DNA of 64,000 bases from Dactylosporangium sp. AC04546 (GTDB taxonomy: Bacteria > Actinomycetota > Actinomycetes > Mycobacteriales > Micromonosporaceae): NCBI RefSeq assembly GCF_022095675.1, contig NZ_JAHYSG010000032.1, positions 1 through 64,000 on the forward strand, written 5' to 3'. Below the pieces are notes generated by a model. That model ran no database searches. It was not told the DNA's origin and saw only the letters and a list, made by a program, of their open reading frames with translations. Shown here one piece after another: positions 55,263 through 62,902 of the stretch (positions within the stretch are counted from its first letter, which is position 1; every line of letters begins with the position of its first letter). A program made the translations under genes and the position numbers.

Positions 55263-56083
55263 CCACATCGGGCCTCGCCGATCGAGTTACGCGCACTGGG
55301 ATCCTGCTCGCGCTGATGCTGTTCGCTGTGGTGCCGCTGCTGAGCATGTTCACCACGGCACTGGCGGCGCCGGGCAGCACACCGCAAGGCCTCAGTTGGC
55401 CGAGCGACCCGCACTGGCACAACTTCGTCGACGCATGGAGCGCGGCGAACTTCGTCGCGCTGTTCCGCTCGAGCACCCTCATCGTGCTTGGCGTCGTACC
55501 GGCCACGGTCGCGATGGCCACCGCCGCGGGCTACGCCCTCGCTCAGCTGAACGTGCCCTTCGGTAAGGCGATCTACGGTCTTCTCCTCGTCGGACTCACC
55601 CTGCCGTTCGAGGCGCTGATCACCCCGTTGTACTACGACCTGCGCAGCATGGGACTGCTCGGGACGCGGCTGGCGATCGTCCTGCCGCTCATCGGACTGC
55701 TCATGCCGTTCGGCGTCTTCTGGATGCGCGCACACTTTCTCGGCGCCGAGCCCGCGCTCACCGAAGCCGCGAAAGTCGACGGCGCCAACACCTGGCAGAC
55801 GTTCCGCCGCATCCACCTGCCGCTCGCCACCTCGGCGTGGTCCGCACTATCTGTGCTCTTCTTCCTCGCCAGCTGGAACCAGTACCTCCTGCCCCTCGTC
55901 CTCGTCGACGACCCGACGAAGCGGACCGTGGCCGGCGGGCTGGGCGCCTTCCAGGGCCAGTACGGCACCGACATCGTGCTTCTCTGCGCCGGATCCCTGC
56001 TGATCATCCTGCCCTCACTGGTGATCTTCCTGATCTTCCAGCGCAACTTCGTCAAGGCGCTGATGCAAGGAGCCGTCAAGTGA
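55259..56083 (+). CDS. Sugar ABC transporter permease (MalG-like)
   Basis: 274 aa from the ATG at 55259, with GGGAGGGAG upstream and a 4-bp overlap. Six helices. MalG-type EAA loop (LTEAAKVDGANTWQTFRRIHLP), ending QRNFVKALMQGAVK as in the family. No ATPase gene follows, so a shared MsiK-type ATPase elsewhere is expected. Confidence 0.92.
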   Translation: MTTSGLADRVTRTGILLALMLFAVVPLLSMFTTALAAPGSTPQGLSWPSDPHWHNFVDAWSAANFVALFRSSTLIVLGVVPATVAMATAAGYALAQLNVPFGKAIYGLLLVGLTLPFEALITPLYYDLRSMGLLGTRLAIVLPLIGLLMPFGVFWMRAHFLGAEPALTEAAKVDGANTWQTFRRIHLPLATSAWSALSVLFFLASWNQYLLPLVLVDDPTKRTVAGGLGAFQGQYGTDIVLLCAGSLLIILPSLVIFLIFQRNFVKALMQGAVK

Positions 56084-56238
56084 CTGCCCGAGTCTCGCAC
56101 CTGGAGGTTCCATCGCATCTGGCCGACCGACTGCTTCAACGACCCGGCGTAGCGTCACGCACCAAGGGATTGCAGCAGTGGCTATTGACAACGCCGCGGT
56201 CGCGTTGCGACTGCTCGCCGACCGCTGCCACAGCCTGA
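56080..56238 (+). pseudogene. Truncated start of the next ABC-operon gene
   Basis: The GTG at 56080 overlaps the permease stop (GTGA) as expected for another operon gene. It reads TARVSHLEVPSHLADRLLQR and then drifts into a Cys/Arg/Ser-rich frame ending at 56238. A second start (GTG 56178 with AAGGGA 8 nt before, reading AIDNAAVALRLLADRC) is also cut within ~25 codons. I read both as the beginnings of sugar-catabolic genes lost by a deletion ending at about 56250. Confidence 0.4.
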
Positions 56239-56253
56239 GCCCGGCCCGTACAT

Positions 56254-56577
56254 CTACCGATCGCGGTGACGCGGGCGGCGAGGTGCCCGCCAGGCGGCCC
56301 ATCCGGTCAGCCCGATCAGCACCGCGCCGACGACGGTGCGGAACCACCGGCTCAGGACCGCCTGGTCGTCGCCTGCCGGGACGGCGCGCGACGGGTTCCG
56401 CGGGTCGTACCGGATGTCGATCGGGGCGCCCTCGGCGATGCGGATGTCGGAGGGCGCATCCTCGACGTCGGCGGTGACCTCGTCGCCGGCGCCGGTAGTG
56501 AAACGCACCCGGACCGACTCGCCGGCCGGAACTGCTGGCTCGATCGGCCGACCCGCCGGGAACCTTTCGCCTCGCAT
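56254..56577 (-). CDS. DUF3592-like protein (possibly truncated)
   Basis: 107 aa from the ATG at 56577. A strand-rich core (VRVRFTTGAGDEVTADVED, then IDIRYDPRNPSRAV) is followed by a membrane helix (FRTVVGAVLIGLTGWAAW) and a basic tail. The YDPxNPxxA motif is typical of DUF3592. Full-length relatives usually have an additional N-terminal helix, so this may be a shortened form. Divergent from the Hsp70-WD40 gene by 41 bp. Confidence 0.55.
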   Translation of the reverse strand: MRGERFPAGRPIEPAVPAGESVRVRFTTGAGDEVTADVEDAPSDIRIAEGAPIDIRYDPRNPSRAVPAGDDQAVLSRWFRTVVGAVLIGLTGWAAWRAPRRPRHRDR

Positions 56578-56618
56578 GATGGATCTCACCGGGAGCCGAG
56601 TAGAGAGAGAGTGTTGAT

Positions 56619-58883
56619 GTGGACGAGCCTGTGCTGGTGATCGACTTCGGGACCTCGACGTCGTCTGCGGTGCTGGTCGCCGACGGGGCGGCACGGCCGC
56701 TGAAGGAGCCCGGCAGCGGTTCGTACTCCTGGCCGTCTGTCGTCTGCCGCGACGGCGAACGGCTGCTGGTGGGTGTCACCGCGGAGCGCCGGAAGCGCAG
56801 CGACCCGGCCGCATATCGGGCGGAGTTCAAGCGCGACCTGGGGCAGGTGGCCGAGATCCCGCTCGGCGACGCGTCGTATCCCGTCGAGCATCTTGTGGCC
56901 GCGGTACTGCGGGTGCTGCGCGACCGCGCCGAGGAGCTGCACGGTGCGCCGGTCGACCGGGCGGTCCTGACCGTGCCCGCCTCCTACGGCGACGGCGATG
57001 CCCGCCGCAACCTGATGGTCGCGGCTGGTGAGCGGGCCGGGTTCGCGGAGGTCGACCTGTTGCCCGAGCCGGTCGCGGCGGCCCTGGCCCCACTGCCGGG
57101 CGCCGGGTTCGGCGCGGGCGACCTGGTCCTCGTCTACGACTTCGGCGGCGGTACCTTCGACGCCGCCCTCGTCCGGTTCGGGCCCGACGGCGGCCACGAC
57201 GTGCTGGGCCACCGGGCGCTGGACGACTGCGGCGGCCGCGACGTCGACGCCGTGCTCATCGACCACATCCGTACCGCGGGTGGCGACGGCCTGGCCGAGT
57301 CGCTGCACGACGGCGGCTCGAGGATGGTCCGGCTGCGCTTCGGCCTGCAACTGGGCGACTTCGCCCGGGGCGTGAAGCACCAGCTCAGCGAAGTCGACGC
57401 CGTCGAGGACTTCGTGACGGCCGCCGCGCCACCCTCGCACGTGGCCCGCGCCGAGCTCGCCACGCTGATCGCCCCGCTCCTGGCCCGCACGATTGACTGT
57501 TGCCACACCCTGCTGCGTGGCTGCGGCGTCGCGCCGGGCAACGTGGCCGCGGTCCTGCTCGTCGGCGGCACCTCCCGCATGCCCGTCGTGGCCGACACGG
57601 TCGGCCCCGCGTTCGACCGGCTGCTGCGCCGCCCCGAGGACCCCGACCTCGCCGTCGCCCAGGGCGCCGCCGAGCTGGAGCTGCGGCTGCCGCCCCGACG
57701 CGTCGAGCCCGAGGTGGGCACGGACATCACCGCCCCGCGCTGGACGCTGCCGGGCGGCGGTGGGCGTCTGGTGCGCGTCCTCGCCGGCCCGGGCGACGAC
57801 TTCGCCCCGGGCGACGTGCTCGCCGTGGCCCGCGACGTCACCGGTCGGCTGCAACGCCTGCTCGCCCCGCCTTTCCCGGGCCGGGTCGAAGCCTGGACCG
57901 TCGCGGTGGGCGAGCCGTTCGCGTCGACCGACGCGCCCGCCCGCGTGGCCCGGACGGGCAGTGCCCTCCGCCTGCTCGACCCGCCCCGCCTGCGGTTCCG
58001 CCACGACATCTTCAAGGAGAAGGTGTTCGACGTGAAGTCGGTGGCGTTCTCGGCCGACGGCCGGAAGCTGGTGTTCGCCCATCAGCTTTGCTCGGCGTGG
58101 ACGTACGAGGCAGGCACCGGGTATCGGCTCGAAACCAACCGCTGGTCGGCCGGCGACAACCTCGATGACGCGGATGTGAGCCCCGATGGCCGGTGGCTGG
58201 CGACAGCCGCCAAGGACGGGTTCGTCTACCTGTGGGACACCACGATCAACCGTCCCCGCAAGCTGCGGCACGGCGCCCGGGTGTCCTCTGTCCACTTCAG
58301 CGACGACGGCCGTTCGCTGGTGTCGAGCGGCTGGTCGAGCACCGTCAGGGTGTGGGACGTGACAACCGCCGGCTGCAGCCTGCAGTTCGATGCCGCCCCC
58401 TCCTACGTCCTCGTCGGTGTCGTGCGGTTCGGCCCGGGAGGCCGGGTCATCGCCACCGGCACCCGCGACGCGACGGCACTCTGGGACACCGCGACAGGTC
58501 AGCAGCTCGTGGCGATCCCGCACGACGCCCACGTCCTGGGGCTGGCGTTCGCGCCCGACGGTCGGCGACTGGCCGCCAGCTACGACGACGGGACGGTGAT
58601 CGTGTGGGACACCGCGACCGGCGCGCCGGTGCTCACCCTCGGCGAGCGGCAGACAGGCACCATGAGGGACCGGGTCACGGGCGTCGCCTTCAGCCCGGAC
58701 GGCTGCTGGGTGGCGGCCGGCCACCGCGGCGCCGTCATCTGGGACGCGGTCACCGGCGAACGACTCGGCCAGGCCGGCGGCCCTGACAGAGTCCGCGCCG
58801 TCGCGTTCAGTCCAGACGGGCTCGCCCTGGCCTGCGGCGGGCACCAGTCGCTGGAGGTACACGAAATCGCCGTGCCGCGCTAG
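56619..58883 (+). CDS. Hsp70-family ATPase fused to a WD40 beta-propeller
   Basis: 754 aa from the GTG at 56619, with GAGAGAGAG upstream. Residues 1-350 form an Hsp70/actin-fold ATPase: phosphate-1 DFGTSTSSAVL (~9), phosphate-2 YDFGGGTFDAAL (~174), adenosine loop LLVGGTSRMP (~314). The usual peptide-binding domain is absent. A segment at ~370-440 (FAPGDVLAVARDVTGRL, APPFPGRVEAWTVAVGEPF) looks lipoyl/biotinyl-like. From ~465 to the end about six WD40 repeats follow (FVYLWDTT, VRVWDVT, VIVWDTATG). Role unknown; perhaps ATP-controlled protein scaffolding. Confidence 0.88.
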   Translation: MDEPVLVIDFGTSTSSAVLVADGAARPLKEPGSGSYSWPSVVCRDGERLLVGVTAERRKRSDPAAYRAEFKRDLGQVAEIPLGDASYPVEHLVAAVLRVLRDRAEELHGAPVDRAVLTVPASYGDGDARRNLMVAAGERAGFAEVDLLPEPVAAALAPLPGAGFGAGDLVLVYDFGGGTFDAALVRFGPDGGHDVLGHRALDDCGGRDVDAVLIDHIRTAGGDGLAESLHDGGSRMVRLRFGLQLGDFARGVKHQLSEVDAVEDFVTAAAPPSHVARAELATLIAPLLARTIDCCHTLLRGCGVAPGNVAAVLLVGGTSRMPVVADTVGPAFDRLLRRPEDPDLAVAQGAAELELRLPPRRVEPEVGTDITAPRWTLPGGGGRLVRVLAGPGDDFAPGDVLAVARDVTGRLQRLLAPPFPGRVEAWTVAVGEPFASTDAPARVARTGSALRLLDPPRLRFRHDIFKEKVFDVKSVAFSADGRKLVFAHQLCSAWTYEAGTGYRLETNRWSAGDNLDDADVSPDGRWLATAAKDGFVYLWDTTINRPRKLRHGARVSSVHFSDDGRSLVSSGWSSTVRVWDVTTAGCSLQFDAAPSYVLVGVVRFGPGGRVIATGTRDATALWDTATGQQLVAIPHDAHVLGLAFAPDGRRLAASYDDGTVIVWDTATGAPVLTLGERQTGTMRDRVTGVAFSPDGCWVAAGHRGAVIWDAVTGERLGQAGGPDRVRAVAFSPDGLALACGGHQSLEVHEIAVPR

Positions 58884-59052
58884 CGTACGCGACCGGAGCT
58901 ACAGTGCCGCGCGCGAGCAGAACAGGCACACGTGGGTGGAGAACAGCTCGCACGTGGGCCCTGCCGTTGCCGATGACGACGTTGGCGGGCGCCGCGGCGG
59001 TCTCTACTCCCACCACGCCAGCGAGGACCGTTCGACCAGTTCGTCCGGGCTG

Positions 59053-59370
59053 TTACCGGCTGGGCTGTGGCCGCGACGCCGGGCGGCTGCCCTCGGCCGC
59101 GCGCGGCAGTGTGAGGGTCGCGACGGTACCGCCGGTATCGCGGTGGGTGAGGTGGATCTGGCCGCCGTGCTGGCGGGCTAAGGTACAGCTGAATGGCAGG
59201 CCCAGGCCGGTGCCGGGAAAGCCTTGGTGGCGGACGTTGCGGGCGCGGTCGTGGCACCGGCGTCGCGCTTGTCGTCCGGGATACCGATGCCTTCGTCCGC
59301 GACGGCGACGGTGACCTGCCGGGCGCTGCTGGTGACGGCGACGTCGATGCGGCTGCCCGCCGAGCCCGCG
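59053..59370 (-). pseudogene. Fragment of a histidine-kinase ATPase domain (frameshifted)
   Basis: On the minus strand one frame gives SRIDVAVTSSARQVTVAVAD with EGIGIPDD (G1 box). After a frame change near 59220 another frame gives GTGLGLPFSCTLARQHGG and GGTVATLTLPRAA (G2 box and last strand), ending at 59053. The phospho-His domain and N-box are missing. A decayed two-component sensor. Confidence 0.7.
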
Positions 59371-59402
59371 CGCTGCGCTGGGCCGACATCGACTTCGACC
59401 AC

Positions 59403-59560
59403 CGTGGATCGAGGAGCACTTGGTCGCGAAGCTTCGTGACCTGCGCGGCAGCCGGCAGTACATCTTCGCGACCCGCAGCCCCGGCCTCGTCGTCTCCGCC
59501 GACGCCGAAATGATGATCACCCTCACCTCGGACGCGACCACAGCGCGACCGTGTCGCCGG
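59403..59560 (+). pseudogene. C-terminal fragment of an AAA/ABC-like ATPase
   Basis: The plus-strand frame reads WIEEHLVAKLRDLRGSRQYIFATRSPGLVVS and then DAEMMITL. In pieces it matches the H-loop region of SMC/RecF-like AAA proteins, where RQxIFATHNxxIxVxGDAE occurs. The conserved His is Arg here. No Walker motifs remain. It abuts the histidine-kinase remnant on the other strand. Confidence 0.55.
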
Positions 59561-59767
59561 ACGGGCCGGCGGGTCGGGCCAGGCGAATTCCGAGCTTCCA
59601 CGGTGCCCCTCCGCTCGCGGGCACGATAGGAGCCCGCGGCCGCTCCCCAGGTTGTCCGGCGTTGTTTGTCCGACGGCCGGGGCGGTGTCGGTCAACTCCC
59701 GCGTGGGCCAGCGTCGAGCCCGGCGCGCCGGTCGGCTCGCCACCCATCAACCGTGACTGGAGAACGT

Positions 59768-60343
59768 GTGAACATCGCGCGGAGAACGCTCGCCGGACTC
59801 GGCTCGGCGGTCCTGGTGTCGGCCGTGCTCACGGTCGCCGCCCCCGGGGCGGCGCACGCTGCACCGACGGTCTGCGAGCCGAACTACACCTGGTACACCA
59901 CGTCGACGACGTCAACGACGCTGTACGTGAAATCGGGCAACGGGATCGTCTACTCGGCACCGAGCTCGGCGTCGCTGAACGTGAAGACGGACCTGACCAA
60001 GACCATCTCGTTCTCGGCAAGCTACACGGCGTCGATCGGCGGCAACCTGGAGATCGGCGTCCCGGTGCGGGGCTTCAACCTTGCCGCCGGCCTGGACACG
60101 TCGGCCAGCGCCGCGATGGACGTCGCCATCAGCGGCACCTGGACCGTCACCCAGGACATCACGATCCCGCCGGGGCACAGCATGCTGCAGTACGTCGGGC
60201 ACCGCATCACCACCGCGACCGTCACCCAGAAGCGCTGCAACAGCACCGGCTCTGCGGTGTCGACCGGCTGGTCGGGCACACTCAAGGGCCCGCGCTGGGC
60301 GGCGACGGGCTGGATCGACTGCAAGGACACCACCCTCTGCTGA
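59768..60343 (+). CDS. Secreted protein of unknown function
   Basis: 191 aa from the GTG at 59768, with GGAG 5 nt before. A clear Sec signal peptide (residues 1-32, ending AHAAP). The mature 160 residues contain 4 Cys (CEPN, KRCN, DCKD, TLC) that could form two disulfides. A central stretch alternates Ser/Thr with hydrophobic residues (TKTISFSASYTASIGG, LDTSASAAMDVAISG), the look of an amphipathic beta-hairpin. That pattern recalls small pore-forming or adhesive proteins but is not proof. An intact gene amid decayed fragments. Confidence 0.65.
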   Translation: MNIARRTLAGLGSAVLVSAVLTVAAPGAAHAAPTVCEPNYTWYTTSTTSTTLYVKSGNGIVYSAPSSASLNVKTDLTKTISFSASYTASIGGNLEIGVPVRGFNLAAGLDTSASAAMDVAISGTWTVTQDITIPPGHSMLQYVGHRITTATVTQKRCNSTGSAVSTGWSGTLKGPRWAATGWIDCKDTTLC

Positions 60344-60367
60344 ACCACCACCGGGGCCGGGCGGCTT

Positions 60368-60610
60368 TCAGGCTGGCCCGGCCCCACGGCGGGCACGAGT
60401 TGGCAGCCGCTCGCCGGCCTGGGTAAACAACAGCGTCGCGTAGGCGCCCCCGAGCGCCATCAGGGTGTCGTGGGTGCCTTGCTCGGCGGCGACGCCGCGG
60501 TCGAAAGCGATGATGTGGTCGGCCCGCCGGACGGCGTTGAGCCGGTGCGAGATCAGCAGGCCGCTCCGGCCGTACCGCAGCCGCCGCAGGCTCTCGTGGA
60601 TCGCACAAGG
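60368..60610 (-). pseudogene. C-terminal fragment of an ABC exporter ATPase
   Basis: The minus-strand frame ending at 60368 reads LLISHRLNAVRRADHIIAF, then DRGVAAEQGTHDTLM and YATLLFTQAGE. This is the switch-His and tail region of ABC exporter (ABCB/MsbA-type) proteins. The rest of the domain, including Walker A/B and the signature motif, is missing upstream of ~60610. Confidence 0.7.
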
Positions 60611-61104
60611 AGATCACACCCCCGAAGAGTGATCGCGAACCGAACGTGCCGTCGCTGCACGTCCACCGCGCTCCCAGCCCTGAAGACCAGCCCGCGTCGC
60701 TCCAGCCGGCCGCGTAGGGCGGCGAACCGTCACAACCACGGTCCCAAGGAGGCAGAGCCCGACAACAGCTCAAGGACTGGCGCGCCTCGCCACGACGGTG
60801 CCGGCCGCCTCACCCGGACCGAGCGATTGTCCTGCTGTCGGTGGCGGCGTGGCCGAAGGCGGCGTTGAGGCCGGTGAGGTCGGTGAGGTCGACCGGTCGA
60901 CGCAAGTGTTCGCCTTCAGGGTGAACTGATCGGGCCCGGCCGTCGGGTCGGCACCCGCCGTATACATTTTCGACGTCAATGAGCATCCGACCGCGGCCTG
61001 GACCATCCAGCAGGCTCGCGTCTGTTAACGGGCTTCGGCGACCGGATCGCCTTGTTCCGATGCTTGATCCGCGACCGGGGCACCAAATTCGGGGCAAGGG
61101 TGGA
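60611..61104. other. Gene-poor stretch of about 490 bp
   Basis: No supported gene. A minus-strand frame (60770-61006) contains YTAGADPTAGPDQFTLKAN, which may be a piece of a secreted protein, followed by Pro/Thr-rich sequence. The upstream region of the molybdopterin gene lies at its right end. Confidence 0.35.
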
Positions 61105-62385
61105 ATGGCAGAGGAGAAGAGGACTTCCGGCAGAGCATGGGGGCCGCTGCGTCGTGGGTTCTGGCGCAGCCCGATCCGAGGTCCGTGGTTGACGTCGGTG
61201 TTCGGCCTGGTGCTGCTGGTCGGAGTCAGCGTGATGTTCGTGACCGGTCTGGCTTCGTACGCCGCGTACAACCCCGACCTGGGCAACGACACCACCCCTG
61301 ACAAGGGGCTGCTGGGCTTCTACCTGTTCGACTGGCCGACGCACCCAGCCTGGCTGTACCGGCTCACCCAGGGCGTTCACGTCACGCTCGGCGTCGTCCT
61401 CATCCCCGTCCTGCTGGCCAAGCTGTGGTCGGTCATCCCCAAACTGTTCGACTGGCCTCCCGTACGCAGCCCAGCACAGGCGCTGGAACGGCTGTCACTG
61501 CTGCTGCTTGTCGGCGGCGCGATCTTCGAGTTCGTCACCGGCATGCTCAACATCCAGCTGTTCTACGTCTTCCCCGGCTCCTTCTACACCCTGCATTTCT
61601 ACGGCGCCTGGGTCTTCATCGCCGCGTTCGCCGCCCACGTCGCCCTGAAACTCGGCCGGATGACACGGTCACTGCGCTCGCGCAGACTCCGCGACGAACT
61701 GCGCACCGACCTGGCCCACACCCGACCTGAACCCGCCGACCGGGACGGCCTGGTGACACCCGCACCCGCACCACCGACAATCTCCCGGCGCGGTGCGCTG
61801 GGACTGGTCGGCGCCGGCTCCCTGCTGCTCTTCGTGGTGACCGCCGGACAGAGCATCGGCGGATGGGCCCGATACACGGCACTGCTGGCTCCGCGGAACC
61901 GCAACCCGGGTGACGGACCTGGGGGCTTTCAGATCAACAAGACCGCCGCCTCCGTCGGCATCGCCGCGGCCGACGTCGGCGACGCCTGGCGGTTGGTCCT
62001 GCGCGGTGACGGTCTTGAGCTCACCCTCACCCGGGCGCACCTGCTCCAACTGCCGCAGCACGAGTCCCGGCTGCCGATCGCGTGCGTCGAAGGATGGTCC
62101 ACCGAGAACCAGCACTGGAGCGGCGTACGGCTTGCCCACCTCGCGGACCTCGCCGGCCTGCCCGGCGCGGCGAACGTCCTGGTGGAATCCGTGCAGCGCA
62201 CCGGGTCCTTCCGGTCGGCAGTCCTGCGGGACAATCAGATCCGCGACCCGCGGTCCCTGCTCGCCCTGCGGGTCAACGGCGCCGACCTTTCGCTCGACCA
62301 CGGCTACCCCGCCCGCGTCATCGTCCCCGCCAACCCCGGTGTGAACAACACCAAATGGGTCGGCAGCCTCACCTTCCGAGCGTGA
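61105..62385 (+). CDS. Cytochrome b-like membrane domain fused to a molybdopterin oxidoreductase domain
   Basis: 426 aa from the ATG at 61105, preceded by AAGGG. Residues ~25-200 hold four membrane helices with His residues in GVHVTLG and LHFYGAW and AAHVAL, consistent with a di-haem cytochrome b/ferric reductase-like bundle. A fifth helix (~235-255) anchors the C-terminal sulfite-oxidase-type domain (~280-426), with the pterin-ligand Cys in LPIACVEGWSTENQHWSG and a final NTKWVGSL. It probably moves electrons between the quinone pool and a molybdenum centre outside the cell. Substrate unknown. Confidence 0.88.
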   Translation: MAEEKRTSGRAWGPLRRGFWRSPIRGPWLTSVFGLVLLVGVSVMFVTGLASYAAYNPDLGNDTTPDKGLLGFYLFDWPTHPAWLYRLTQGVHVTLGVVLIPVLLAKLWSVIPKLFDWPPVRSPAQALERLSLLLLVGGAIFEFVTGMLNIQLFYVFPGSFYTLHFYGAWVFIAAFAAHVALKLGRMTRSLRSRRLRDELRTDLAHTRPEPADRDGLVTPAPAPPTISRRGALGLVGAGSLLLFVVTAGQSIGGWARYTALLAPRNRNPGDGPGGFQINKTAASVGIAAADVGDAWRLVLRGDGLELTLTRAHLLQLPQHESRLPIACVEGWSTENQHWSGVRLAHLADLAGLPGAANVLVESVQRTGSFRSAVLRDNQIRDPRSLLALRVNGADLSLDHGYPARVIVPANPGVNNTKWVGSLTFRA

Positions 62386-62852
62386 GCATGACCCGCTTCA
62401 TCCGATGGTACGGCGCCAACCCGCTCCACCTCCTCGCCCTGATCTGCGCCTTCGCCGTAGCCGGCTACGCGGCCCTGCGGCTGTTCGCGCAGCAGCCGAT
62501 CGGCGTCGTCGTGTGGTTGGTCGGCGCGGCCGTCGCCCACGACCTCATCCTGTTCCCGCTGTACGCCATCGCCGACCGGTCAGCCCGCTCGGTACTCCGC
62601 CGCCGCGCCGGCAACCTCGGCACACTGGCGTGGATCAATTACCTGCGCGTACCGACGGTACTGTCCGGCCTGTTGCTGATCTCATGGTTTCCGCTCATCC
62701 TCGGACTCGTACCCGGCTTCGAGGGCGCTACTGGACTGTCGCCGGACGGCTACCTCGGCCGCTGGCTGGCCATCACCGCCGTCCTGTACGGCGGTGCAGC
62801 CGTCGCCTTCGCCCTCGCACTACGCCGAGCGAGACGAATCGGTGGCGGGTAG
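62382..62852 (+). CDS. Small membrane protein, partner of the molybdopterin oxidoreductase
   Basis: 156 aa from the GTG at 62382, overlapping the previous stop (GTGA); an ATG at 62388 is also possible. Four membrane helices (LHLLALICAFAVAGYAAL, VVVWLVGAAVAHDLILFPLY, VLSGLLLISWFPLILGLV, WLAITAVLYGGAAVAFALAL). One has a His-Asp pair in AAVAHDLILFP. No enzymatic motif. The coupling suggests a subunit or assembly helper for the cytochrome b fusion protein. Confidence 0.8.
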   Translation: MSMTRFIRWYGANPLHLLALICAFAVAGYAALRLFAQQPIGVVVWLVGAAVAHDLILFPLYAIADRSARSVLRRRAGNLGTLAWINYLRVPTVLSGLLLISWFPLILGLVPGFEGATGLSPDGYLGRWLAITAVLYGGAAVAFALALRRARRIGGG

Positions 62853-62902
62853 TCGCGGGAGGAGGGAGGCCCTGAGGGGCCGCCGCGCACGGGAAGCGAC
62901 GC

